From Planctomycetaceae bacterium (GTDB lineage Bacteria > Planctomycetota > Planctomycetia > Pirellulales > Pirellulaceae): a DNA stretch of 7,615 nucleotides. Location of the stretch: positions 1 through 7,615 of the forward strand of contig SXHS01000177.1 of assembly GCA_005773145.1 (NCBI GenBank), in the 5' to 3' direction. Below, piece after piece: positions 1 to 5,321 of this stretch. The stretch's first letter is position 1; each line of letters begins with the position of its first letter. The notes under the pieces are model-generated. The model did no database searches and was not told where the DNA came from. It worked only from the letters and a program-made list of their open reading frames with translations. The position numbers were made by a program, and so were the translations under genes.

Positions 1-15
1 CTGTTCGGCTGTCAT
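1..15 (-). CDS. Possible start of a leftward gene, cut by the window edge
   Basis: A leftward ATG at 13-15 opens the codons M-T-A-E-Q and runs off the window. Just upstream on the same strand lies AGGTGG, one mismatch from a consensus Shine-Dalgarno, though only about 3 bases from the ATG. Five codons cannot identify a product. The call rests only on the start codon and this site, and the short spacing weakens it. Confidence 0.28.
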
Positions 16-207
16 ATGCCACCTGGTCAAGTTTCCCGGCCGCCCATCAAAGCACGTGACACATTATCCCCCGAACCCCCAACCAGCCCCCACCCCCGCA
101 CAGACCATGAGTAACCGCGAAGACGCGGAGTTCGCCAAGAAACCATACGTCCGTCGCGTGTACGGATGGGCATCACATCTCGACTTGCGGCACCAAGTCC
201 AGCATGC

Positions 208-250
208 AACTTTGCGATCTTCGCGCCTTGGCGGTGAACTTTTCCGCGGC
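208..250. repeat. Possible dispersed intergenic repeat
   Basis: The segment contains CTTTGCGATCTTCGCGCCTT followed by GGCGGTGAACTTTTCCGCGG. It resembles a short recurring motif I remember from intergenic DNA of planctomycetes and other environmental bacteria (roughly 'TTTGCG..CTTTGCGCCTTTGCGGTGAA'), whose reverse strand reads as EKFTAKARR-like spurious peptides. The resemblance is from memory. Only one copy lies in this window, so repetition cannot be shown here. Confidence 0.35.
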
Positions 251-370
251 ATGCGTCAACACGCGGCGTCCCCGCGGGTGGCATAGCGTCCAACGGCGCG
301 AATGGCCGTGACGCAGACTTTTTCTACACACAACTGTCGATCCAGTTTTTAGACATCGGCAGGTGGAATT

Positions 371-390
371 CGGCAGGCAAGAGCCTGCCG
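371..390 (-). terminator. Perfect hairpin just downstream of thioredoxin
   Basis: CGGCAGGC (371-378) and GCCTGCCG (383-390) form a perfect 8-bp GC-rich stem with the loop AAGA. It lies 16 bases past the thioredoxin stop. On the leftward transcript no T-run follows directly; the nearest weak one is the TTTTT/AAAAA tract about 25 bases on. It may end or protect the transcript, or it may be a REP-like palindrome. The position favours a 3'-end role. Confidence 0.5.
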
Positions 391-406
391 CCACGGTTCC
401 GCTACC

Positions 407-733
407 TTAGCCCTTGGCCGCATCGAGAGCCTGTTGCAGTCGGGCCTTGGGCTGCACGCCCACGAACCGCTCAACAACCTCTCCCCCTTTGAATAGCATC
501 AAGGTGGGAATGCTGCTAATGCCATACTGAGTCGCGGCTTCTGGACTGTCATCCACGTTGACCTTGACCACCTTCACCGTTCCCTGATTCTCGGCGGACA
601 ACTCCTCAATCATGGGGGCAATCTGCCGGCAAGGCCCACACCAGGGGGCCCAGAAGTCCACCAATACCGGCTGAGTCGATTCGATCACGTGACTGGCGAA
701 ATCTTGGTCTTTAAGTTCGGTAACATTTCCCAT
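407..733 (-). CDS. trxA: Thioredoxin
   Basis: Cytosolic thiol-disulfide oxidoreductase that reduces target disulfides and is itself recharged by thioredoxin reductase. The 108-residue product matches the size of typical TrxA. Visible hallmarks are the active site W31-C32-G33-P34-C35, the buried Asp26 in VLVDFWAPW, the cis-proline loop S74-I75-P76-T77, and the C-terminal FVGVQPKARL segment in the usual place. The frame stays open for 28 more codons upstream. I chose the ATG at 731-733 because it gives the family length and is preceded by GGAGAGG about 11 bases away. The gene follows the small basic protein gene by 120 bases in the same direction, has a possible promoter in that gap, and ends just before a hairpin. 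No partner reductase is visible here. No residues are missing. Confidence 0.96.
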   Translation of the reverse strand: MGNVTELKDQDFASHVIESTQPVLVDFWAPWCGPCRQIAPMIEELSAENQGTVKVVKVNVDDSPEAATQYGISSIPTLMLFKGGEVVERFVGVQPKARLQQALDAAKG

Positions 734-788
734 GGCGATTCGATCCTCTCCTTCGTCCGGAATCCCCCGCCGAGTCATACCCGGTGGT

Positions 789-817
789 GTGTAATTAAGT
801 CGAAATCCCCTCGTCAA
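789..817 (-). promoter_or_regulatory. Possible promoter for thioredoxin
   Basis: On the leftward strand TTGACG (812-817) is followed 17 bases later by TTACAC (789-794). The -35 is near-consensus and the -10 is poor (3 of 6). The predicted start would leave a leader of about 50 bases before the trxA ATG. It could equally be a chance match, with trxA read from the upstream promoter. Confidence 0.35.
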
Positions 818-853
818 CAGGACGATTGCACTAAGACTATCTGGTCACAAAGC

Positions 854-1171
854 CTATTTGGATCCCTTACCACCACTTGGCTTGGCCGGGGCACTCTTCG
901 TAGCAGCACCCTTTGTAGCGGCACCCTTCGTGGCGGCACCTTTGGCACCCGCTGCCGTCTTGTCTGCTGCACCGGCTTCTTCCTCGGTCTTGACCTTCTT
1001 CTTTTTCTTCATGGTGATCTTGAACACGCGCACCTTGGGCAAGCCCAGCACCGAATCGCCGTCGCCACGGCGTTCCGCTTCCTCCAGCCTGGTAATACGT
1101 TCAGCCCGTGAAAGTACACTTCGATTGCTGATCAGGCCTCGGCGGACCTTCAGCGTCTTGTCGATCGTCAT
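854..1171 (-). CDS. PVC-group small basic protein with Ala/Lys repeat tail
   Basis: The 105-residue protein has a conserved-looking core (residues 1-59: TIDKTLKVRRGL, SRAERI, GDSVLGLPKVRV, then K55-K59). This matches the small basic protein family described in Planctomycetes, Verrucomicrobia and Chlamydiae; its molecular function is not established to my knowledge. High charge and a lysine run suggest RNA or DNA binding. After an acidic patch (E63-E65) comes a tail of about 40 residues rich in Ala, Lys, Gly and Thr, with three KGAAT units at 77-91, reminiscent of histone H1-like or HU tails. As I recall, the family usually ends near the lysine run, so the tail is extra. The ATG at 1169-1171 is chosen because the family starts there and GAGGAG lies 10 bases upstream; 29 in-frame codons before it are probably untranslated. 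A strong promoter at 1268-1296 suggests high expression independent of the upstream operon. Confidence 0.88.
   Translation of the reverse strand: MTIDKTLKVRRGLISNRSVLSRAERITRLEEAERRGDGDSVLGLPKVRVFKITMKKKKKVKTEEEAGAADKTAAGAKGAATKGAATKGAATKSAPAKPSGGKGSK
899..943 (-). repeat. Three 15-bp tandem units inside the small basic protein gene
   Basis: On the + strand the units are CGTAGCAGCACCCTT (899-913), TGTAGCGGCACCCTT (914-928) and CGTGGCGGCACCTTT (929-943). They encode K-G-A-A-T three times, with differences mainly at silent positions. A repeat that keeps frame can grow or shrink without breaking the gene, so tail length may vary between strains. Confidence 0.85.
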
Positions 1172-1220
1172 CGCGGAAAGGCTCCTCAAAACGGCGTGGG
1201 AGGCCACAAACGGCCACATC

Positions 1221-1255
1221 GGGTCCTGTTCAGTCCAACGATTCCAACAGGGCCC
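1221..1255 (-). promoter_or_regulatory. Leader stem-loop before the small basic protein gene
   Basis: GGGTCCTGTT (1221-1230) and AACAGGGCCC (1246-1255) pair at 9 of 10 positions around a 15-base loop. The stem would begin about six bases after the predicted transcription start and lie about 50 bases before the start codon. The loop and its flank on the leftward strand carry GTTGGA twice (GTTGGAATCGTTGGA). A 5'-terminal stem-loop can stabilise an mRNA or act as a regulatory site; either role is inference. Confidence 0.5.
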
Positions 1256-1267
1256 CATCCGTCACGC

Positions 1268-1296
1268 ACTATAGCCGTTCTAGCGCGGGCCTTCAA
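1268..1296 (-). promoter_or_regulatory. Sigma70-type promoter for the small basic protein gene
   Basis: On the leftward strand TTGAAG (1291-1296) and TATAGT (1268-1273) are separated by exactly 17 bases. They match the consensus hexamers at 4 of 6 and 5 of 6 positions. The start would be near 1261, giving a leader of about 90 bases. It lies in the 204-base gap after the kinase gene, the right place for an independent promoter. Confidence 0.7.
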
Positions 1297-1375
1297 CCCC
1301 GTCAGACACCGGTTAAGGACGCGTTCGGGAGCAGCCCAGCTGCCCAAGAGGGGGGCCCGTCGGCCGTCACTCGCG

Positions 1376-2251
1376 CTACTGGGTTTCCCGATCGACGGAT
1401 GCCAAGATCCGTTGGATCGCATCGATATTGGGGGGCCGTTCGGCCGGATCGGCGGCCAGGCAGCGGTGGATCAGTCCGGCGAGTCGCGGATGGATGCTTG
1501 GGCACAGCTCGCGAATATCGGTAGGGGTGCGCGTGTCATGGAGTACCGCCGCCGCTCCGCTGGCATCCTGCCCGGGCCAGGGGAGTTCCCAGGCGAATAA
1601 CTGGTACATCGTAACCCCCAGGGCAAAGATGTCGATGCGTTGGTCGGTGGGTCGCCGTCGCAGGATTTCCGGCGCCATGTAGTTGGGCGTTCCCGTTCGA
1701 TTGCCCGAAGTGGTGAATTCTTTACGATTGGGAATGGTCAAACCGAAGTCGATGAGCTTGAGCGAACTCACATCCTTACTGCAGATGAAATTCCGTGGAC
1801 AGATGTCGCGATGGATGTAACCCGCTTGGTGGATCACATCGATGGATTCCGCCATGTGTCGCGCGAGCGTGATGCGGTGGCCCACCAGACGCGCATCCTT
1901 GCTGCGAATCAGATTATTGAGTCCAGGGCCGTCCAAGAATTCCATCAGCAAGTACTGCTCACCGGCCGTCGTCAGTCCCACTTCCAACGTCTTGACAATT
2001 CGTGGATGATGGAAGGACATGGCAATTTGTGCCTCGGACGGTTTATCCAAACCCTTGAAGCGAGCTTCAAAGAATTCGGTTTTCTCCTTGTCCAATAACT
2101 TGAGACCAAAAATCTCCTGCGTGCGCCGATCGCGGACGACTAGAAACTGTGACATCGTGCCCGATGTCGATTCGCGCAATACCTCGAATCTGTCGGCCAC
2201 CGTTAAGCGGCCACCGTGCAGCATCTGTCGAACGCGATCGAACAGGCCCAT
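1376..2251 (-). CDS. Ser/Thr-type protein kinase, cytosolic, atypical ATP and catalytic loops
   Basis: A 291-residue protein that is almost entirely one eukaryotic-like (Hanks) kinase domain, with no membrane segment, PASTA or FHA domain. In order: the ATP Lys in FGLKLL (K51), the helix-C Glu in SEAQIA (E73), the catalytic loop H147-R-D-I-C-P-R-N154, D168-F-G170, the activation segment with GTPNYMAPE (A193-P-E195), and D-I-F-A-L-G in helix F. Two sites are odd. The glycine-rich loop (about residues 21-34, ESTSGTMSQF) keeps a single Gly. The catalytic-loop Lys is Cys151, while Arg153 sits where tyrosine kinases have their Arg (HRDLAARN). The catalytic Asp149, Asn154 and Asp168 remain, so activity is plausible. 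The ATG at 2249-2251, five bases past the accD stop, is preferred over a TTG six codons upstream that overlaps accD; neither has a strong ribosome binding site. Likely last gene of the rpe operon. Substrates are unknown. Confidence 0.92.
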   Translation of the reverse strand: MGLFDRVRQMLHGGRLTVADRFEVLRESTSGTMSQFLVVRDRRTQEIFGLKLLDKEKTEFFEARFKGLDKPSEAQIAMSFHHPRIVKTLEVGLTTAGEQYLLMEFLDGPGLNNLIRSKDARLVGHRITLARHMAESIDVIHQAGYIHRDICPRNFICSKDVSSLKLIDFGLTIPNRKEFTTSGNRTGTPNYMAPEILRRRPTDQRIDIFALGVTMYQLFAWELPWPGQDASGAAAVLHDTRTPTDIRELCPSIHPRLAGLIHRCLAADPAERPPNIDAIQRILASVDRETQ

Positions 2252-2256
2252 AGGCT

Positions 2257-3066
2257 TTACTTGCCGCAATAGTCGATCGCCCGCGCGATTTCGCTCTTCA
2301 GTCGCGACCGCGACACGATTCGATCGACAAATCCATGTTGCAACAGAAACTCACTCGTCTGAAATCCGGCAGGGAGTTCCACGCGGATCGTCGCCTTGAT
2401 CGTCCGCGGCCCTGCGAATCCGATTAGCGCTCGCGGCTCGGCAAAAACAAAGTCTCCCAGCGATGAAAACGAAGCGGCAACGCCCCCCATGGTCGGATTG
2501 GTCAACACCGAGATATACAGCCCGCCCGCGTCATGATGACGGGCGAGCGCGGCAGAAACTTTGGCCATCTGCATGAGCGACAGGATCCCTTCGTGCATGC
2601 GGGCGCCCCCTCCGGATCCACTGATGATGATCAACGGCAGGTGATGCAGCGTGGCGTGCTCCGTCAGGCGAGTCAATCGCTCCCCCACGACCGAGCCCAT
2701 GCTCCCCATGATGAAGGCCGAATCCGTGACGGCAAAGGCCACGCGACGGGCGCGAATCATCCCGGTACCAGTCAACACGGCGTCGGTCAGACCCGTGCGC
2801 TGCTGCTCGGCCACCAATCGCTCCGCGTACGGCTTCTTGTCGGCGAACCCCAGCGGGTCGGTCGGTGCGAGTCGATCATCCAGTTCCTCGAACGTCCCGG
2901 CGTCCAAAACTTGTGTGATGCGGTCGCGTGCCGACACATAGAAGTGGTAGTCGCACTCGGGACAGAGTCCCAGACGCTTGTCGACTTCCTTGCGGAAAAC
3001 GACCGCCTGGCAACCAGGGCAGCGTAACCAGAGCCCTTCAGGGATTCCCCGCTTACGTTGCTTCAT
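2257..3066 (-). CDS. accD: Acetyl-CoA carboxylase carboxyltransferase subunit beta
   Basis: Beta subunit of the carboxyltransferase half of acetyl-CoA carboxylase. With AccA it moves the carboxyl group from carboxybiotin to acetyl-CoA to give malonyl-CoA, the first committed step of fatty acid synthesis. The 269-residue protein carries the N-terminal zinc ribbon (C16-x2-C19-x15-C35-x2-C38) after the family motif GIPEGLWLRC. The crotonase-fold carboxyltransferase domain follows, with FIMGSMGSVVGE (about 118-129), the oxyanion-hole loop SGSGGGARM (149-157), ISVLTNPTMGGVAASF (185-200) and ALIGFAGPRTI. Against the E. coli loop SASGGARM it seems to have one extra Gly. It lacks the long C-terminal tail of some AccDs but is complete. 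The ATG is three bases after the previous stop (TAAGGCATG), suggesting coupled translation. accA, accB and accC are not in the window. Confidence 0.96.
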   Translation of the reverse strand: MKQRKRGIPEGLWLRCPGCQAVVFRKEVDKRLGLCPECDYHFYVSARDRITQVLDAGTFEELDDRLAPTDPLGFADKKPYAERLVAEQQRTGLTDAVLTGTGMIRARRVAFAVTDSAFIMGSMGSVVGERLTRLTEHATLHHLPLIIISGSGGGARMHEGILSLMQMAKVSAALARHHDAGGLYISVLTNPTMGGVAASFSSLGDFVFAEPRALIGFAGPRTIKATIRVELPAGFQTSEFLLQHGFVDRIVSRSRLKSEIARAIDYCGK

Positions 3067-3069
3067 GCC

Positions 3070-3648
3070 TTAGCTCGCCACCAACTTAATTTCATTTGCA
3101 TCGATCCATTCCCAGCACCCGCCGGGCACCGGCGTCAAATGCGGAGGACGTAACGCCTCATGCTTCCAATCGCTACGTGCCAGCTCGAAGAGCGGTGCCG
3201 GCATGGCCACCCCAATCGTCCCCTCCTTGTGGCGTCGCACGATTTTCTCCCAGGTGGCATGCACTCGCTGTAGTGCCGCTTCAATCATTTCCCCTTGCGG
3301 GGGACAAACGGTTTCCGGATGCTCGCGCCAACGACGAAACACCTTGGGCTGAGTCTGCTTGACCTCGTCGGTCAACTTCCCCTGCCATAGACCCTGATTC
3401 AAATTGGCCAGTTCTGGCACGCGCGTGACCTTGGCACCCTGGGGCTCGGCAATCATGCGTGCCGTTTGCCAAGCGGACAAACACGGCGAGCAATAAACGT
3501 GGTCGATTTCATAACCTTGCAGTTCCAAGGCCATTTTCTGAACTTCGGCCAATCCTTGAGTATTGAGCGGGACATCCAAAGTCCCGGTGATCCTTCGTTG
3601 TTCGTCGTAGTCGGTGGTACCCGGCTTAATCAAGATGATGCGTAACAT
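3070..3648 (-). CDS. Histidine-phosphatase-fold protein lacking catalytic residues (pseudophosphatase)
   Basis: A 192-residue protein of the phosphoglycerate mutase/histidine phosphatase superfamily. The fold is recognisable: the first strand LRIILIKPG, then RITGTLDVPLNTQGL (family pattern R.QG..D.PLT..G), CSPCLSAWQTAR (SSPL.RA.QTA), LNQGLWQG (E..xG.WEG), PPQGE, and a final strand IGVAMPAPL where active members have VVSHGG. The residues that do chemistry in this family are changed. The RHG motif is K8-P9-G10, so the phosphorylated His is Pro. The pocket Arg is Ser58. The Glu in L.E.....G is Asn82. The second His is Pro150. Phosphoryl transfer by the known mechanism should be impossible. The reading frame is intact and packed between rpe and accD, so it looks selected rather than decaying. 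A binding or regulatory role is my inference. The ATG at 3646-3648 follows GGAAGGAAG about 14 bases upstream. Confidence 0.85.
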   Translation of the reverse strand: MLRIILIKPGTTDYDEQRRITGTLDVPLNTQGLAEVQKMALELQGYEIDHVYCSPCLSAWQTARMIAEPQGAKVTRVPELANLNQGLWQGKLTDEVKQTQPKVFRRWREHPETVCPPQGEMIEAALQRVHATWEKIVRRHKEGTIGVAMPAPLFELARSDWKHEALRPPHLTPVPGGCWEWIDANEIKLVAS

Positions 3649-3659
3649 CGCGGTCTAAT

Positions 3660-4358
3660 TCACTTCCTTCCTGGCGAGGTTCTCGCTCGCATTTGCAGTT
3701 CTTGTACGGCTTCTGCGTAATTGGCTCTATCAAAAATCGCCGAGCCCACCACGAACAGGTCAGCGCCGGCTTCGGCGCAGCGTGCGATGGTCTCCGCAGT
3801 AATGCCGCCATCCACTTCCAATACCACATCCTCTCGGGCTGCACGCACGCGGCGGAGTCGCTCCACGGCGCGCGAATCAAAGGCTTGACCGCCAAAGCCT
3901 GCTTCAACACTCATTATCAGTATCAGATCGCACAGCGGAAGGTAATCCAGGATCCCCTCCAGGGGAGTGCCCGGATTGACAGCCAATCCCACGGCTGCGC
4001 CCAGCTCGCGAATGCGGTCCAGGGCCGGCTTGGGATCGTCACACGCTTCTCCATGCACGGTGATGGCATCCGCCCCCGCCTCGTAAAACGCATCCACAAA
4101 ACGGAGCGGATCCTGCACCATCAGGTGGACGTCCAAGGGGAGCTGCGTCAAACGGCGCAACCCAGCTACCACCGGCATCCCGTAAGTCAGATTTGGCACG
4201 AACTGGCCATCCATCACGTCCAGATGGAGCGCCGTGACGCCGGCGCGTTCCAACAGCCGAACCTCGCGTTCCAGATTCCCAAAGTCACACTTCAATAACG
4301 AAGGGAGAATCACTGGGGCCGACTGGCGCAACGCCAAAATAGCATGTCGACGCGACAT
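3660..4358 (-). CDS. rpe: Ribulose-phosphate 3-epimerase
   Basis: Interconverts D-ribulose 5-phosphate and D-xylulose 5-phosphate in the pentose phosphate pathway; a metal-dependent TIM barrel. Numbered from the chosen start, metal ligands are H45 and D47 (LHLDVMDGQFVPN), H78 (DVHLMV) and D183 (LEVDGGI). The last two also mark strands that close the barrel. Other signatures are ILPSLLKCDFGNL at the N-terminus, the substrate loop ILIMSVEAGFGGQAF, and the phosphate-binding VVGSAIF near the end. The 232 residues fit the usual 220-230. The frame extends upstream through an ATG at 4379 to a GTG at 4478. That would add up to 40 residues unlike any Rpe leader, so I took the ATG at 4356-4358. None of the starts has a clear ribosome binding site, so the exact N-terminus is uncertain. 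First gene of the operon. Confidence 0.94.
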   Translation of the reverse strand: MSRRHAILALRQSAPVILPSLLKCDFGNLEREVRLLERAGVTALHLDVMDGQFVPNLTYGMPVVAGLRRLTQLPLDVHLMVQDPLRFVDAFYEAGADAITVHGEACDDPKPALDRIRELGAAVGLAVNPGTPLEGILDYLPLCDLILIMSVEAGFGGQAFDSRAVERLRRVRAAREDVVLEVDGGITAETIARCAEAGADLFVVGSAIFDRANYAEAVQELQMRARTSPGRK

Positions 4359-4503
4359 CGCGGAATCGCACAACGGCATCGATCGAACCAGCCCTGTTCT
4401 CACGCCGCGCGAGTCCGAACCGTGGACCCCGCAGCAAATGGATCCGCCCGAATCGGCTTGCGTCCGATTCGAGTCCACTCCAAAATGCGGTTCAAGACCC
4501 CAT

Positions 4504-4533
4504 TCTATAACATCCCGACCGCTGGCCGCCAGC
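4504..4533 (-). promoter_or_regulatory. Possible divergent promoter and operator for rpe
   Basis: The 293-base divergent gap (4359-4651) contains CTATAA (4505-4510). It reads TATAGA leftward and TATAAC rightward, so it may serve as a -10 in either direction. The leftward -35 (17-base spacing) is only CTGGCG, three of six. A perfect palindrome GCTGGCCGCCAGC (4521-4533) overlaps that -35, where a repressor or activator could bind. No good -35 was found for the rightward reading. Confidence 0.3.
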
Positions 4534-4651
4534 AGGCAATCGACATTTGCTGTAACTTATTCCAAAGGCAGGCGTTACGCTCGGCATAGCCCGCACGCTT
4601 TCCCCGGCACCGCCAACCATCCCCCGGATTCCGCAACCGAGACCTCTGATC

Positions 4652-5242
4652 ATGGCCAAGCCCAACGCCCCGCCGAAACCCATAAAAACACCGCATCCGG
4701 AACCTGCGGCCCCCCTAGCGGCACCCCGCGTGGCGTGGATCATGGCCGCACTCGTCGTGTGGGGCATTCTGCTGGCGATCGGAGCCGCTTGGTGGTGCCA
4801 ACCGTACGACCCGCGCCGTGCGGGCTGGGTACTGGGATGTATGTTCACCTACTTGGCCGTATGGGGCGTATTGCTCCGTCGGCGCGCCCGGTCACCCCGC
4901 CCCAACAACCAACGCATCCGAGCGAGCTCGTCCCCATCCAAACCAACCACAACGGCGGCCGTGGATCGCAGTTGGTCCTGGTCGTGCTGGACCGGTTTTC
5001 AACTAACGCTGATTGCCAGCACCTTGATGGTGGTAACTGAGTTGGGCTTGGTGCGCGAAATGGGCGAGGCCGTGCTCACGCGCCGCACGGTATTTCCTTG
5101 GATCGCCCTGTTAGCCCCACTAGCGATTCTCTTTAGCATGATCGGCTTGAGCGATCCGCAACCGCGACGCGGCAAGATGCTGGGACTGGTGGCGTTGCTG
5201 ACCGCGTTTGCATGGCTCACTTATTGCTTCGTGGCCGCCTGA
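4652..5242 (+). CDS. Five-helix membrane protein of unknown function
   Basis: I do not recognise this 196-residue protein. It starts with a proline-rich, positively charged segment (residues 1-26), followed by hydrophobic segments at about 27-48, 57-75, 114-134, 146-166 and 176-195. An Arg/Ser/Pro-rich loop (76-112) separates helices 2 and 3. Clusters RRR (76-78) and RR (172-173) suggest those loops face the cytoplasm. There is no cleavable signal peptide, enzyme motif or known domain that I can see. Regular alternation of hydrophobic stretches over the whole frame is the main evidence that it is a gene. The ATG has only a weak upstream purine stretch (ACCGAGACC). It lies 79 bases before the decarboxylase gene in the same direction and may share its transcript. 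Confidence 0.72.
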   Translation: MAKPNAPPKPIKTPHPEPAAPLAAPRVAWIMAALVVWGILLAIGAAWWCQPYDPRRAGWVLGCMFTYLAVWGVLLRRRARSPRPNNQRIRASSSPSKPTTTAAVDRSWSWSCWTGFQLTLIASTLMVVTELGLVREMGEAVLTRRTVFPWIALLAPLAILFSMIGLSDPQPRRGKMLGLVALLTAFAWLTYCFVAA

Positions 5243-5307
5243 ACGGAATGAGAGTCCCTTGCTCAGCTGACTTCGTGCACGTTTCCCAAGAAAGAACTCC
5301 TGACGAG

Positions 5308-5315
5308 GAAGGTCG
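5308..5315 (+). promoter_or_regulatory. Ribosome binding site of the decarboxylase gene
   Basis: GAGGAAGG lies about nine bases before the ATG at 5322, followed by a second purine run GAGGAAT nearer the start. It fixes the start at 5322 and is the strongest such site on the rightward strand of this window. Confidence 0.7.
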
Positions 5316-5321
5316 AGGAAT

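Larger units (their letters stand above)
16..406. other. Non-coding stretch left of thioredoxin
   Basis: About 390 bases without a convincing gene. The open frames on both strands are short, overlap each other, are rich in Pro, Arg and Ser, and lack recognisable domains or good ribosome binding sites. The region holds a dispersed-repeat-like segment (208-250) and a perfect hairpin (371-390). Nothing else is recognised. Confidence 0.6.
1376..4358 (-). other. Probable four-gene operon rpe - pseudophosphatase - accD - kinase
   Basis: Four genes run leftward with gaps of 11, 3 and 5 bases and no room for internal promoters or terminators. Tight packing implies co-transcription, with translation possibly coupled at the accD and kinase starts (TAAGGCATG at the accD junction). 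A likely promoter lies in the divergent region at 4504-4532. After the kinase a small bulged hairpin (1327-1346, GGGCAGC/GCTGC on the leftward strand) lacks a T-run and is at best a weak terminator. Confidence 0.75.

Noticed and set aside
56..286. 76-residue rightward frame near the left edge
   Set aside because: Proline-rich start, Arg-rich rest, no ribosome binding site, and it overlaps equally long leftward frames.
1327..1346. Intrinsic terminator after the kinase gene
   Set aside because: The stem (GGGCAGC with GCTGC plus a bulge) is short and no T-run follows on the leftward strand.
1640..2098. 152-residue rightward frame opposite the kinase
   Set aside because: It is antisense to a clearly conserved kinase domain and has no motif of its own.
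2252..2269. TTG start six codons upstream for the kinase
   Set aside because: It overlaps the accD end, uses a rarer start codon and adds residues before a natural MGLFDRV start.
4234..5040. 268-residue rightward open frame
   Set aside because: It overlaps rpe on one side and the membrane protein in another frame. Its His/Pro/Arg/Thr-rich sequence is typical of a shadow frame in GC-rich DNA.
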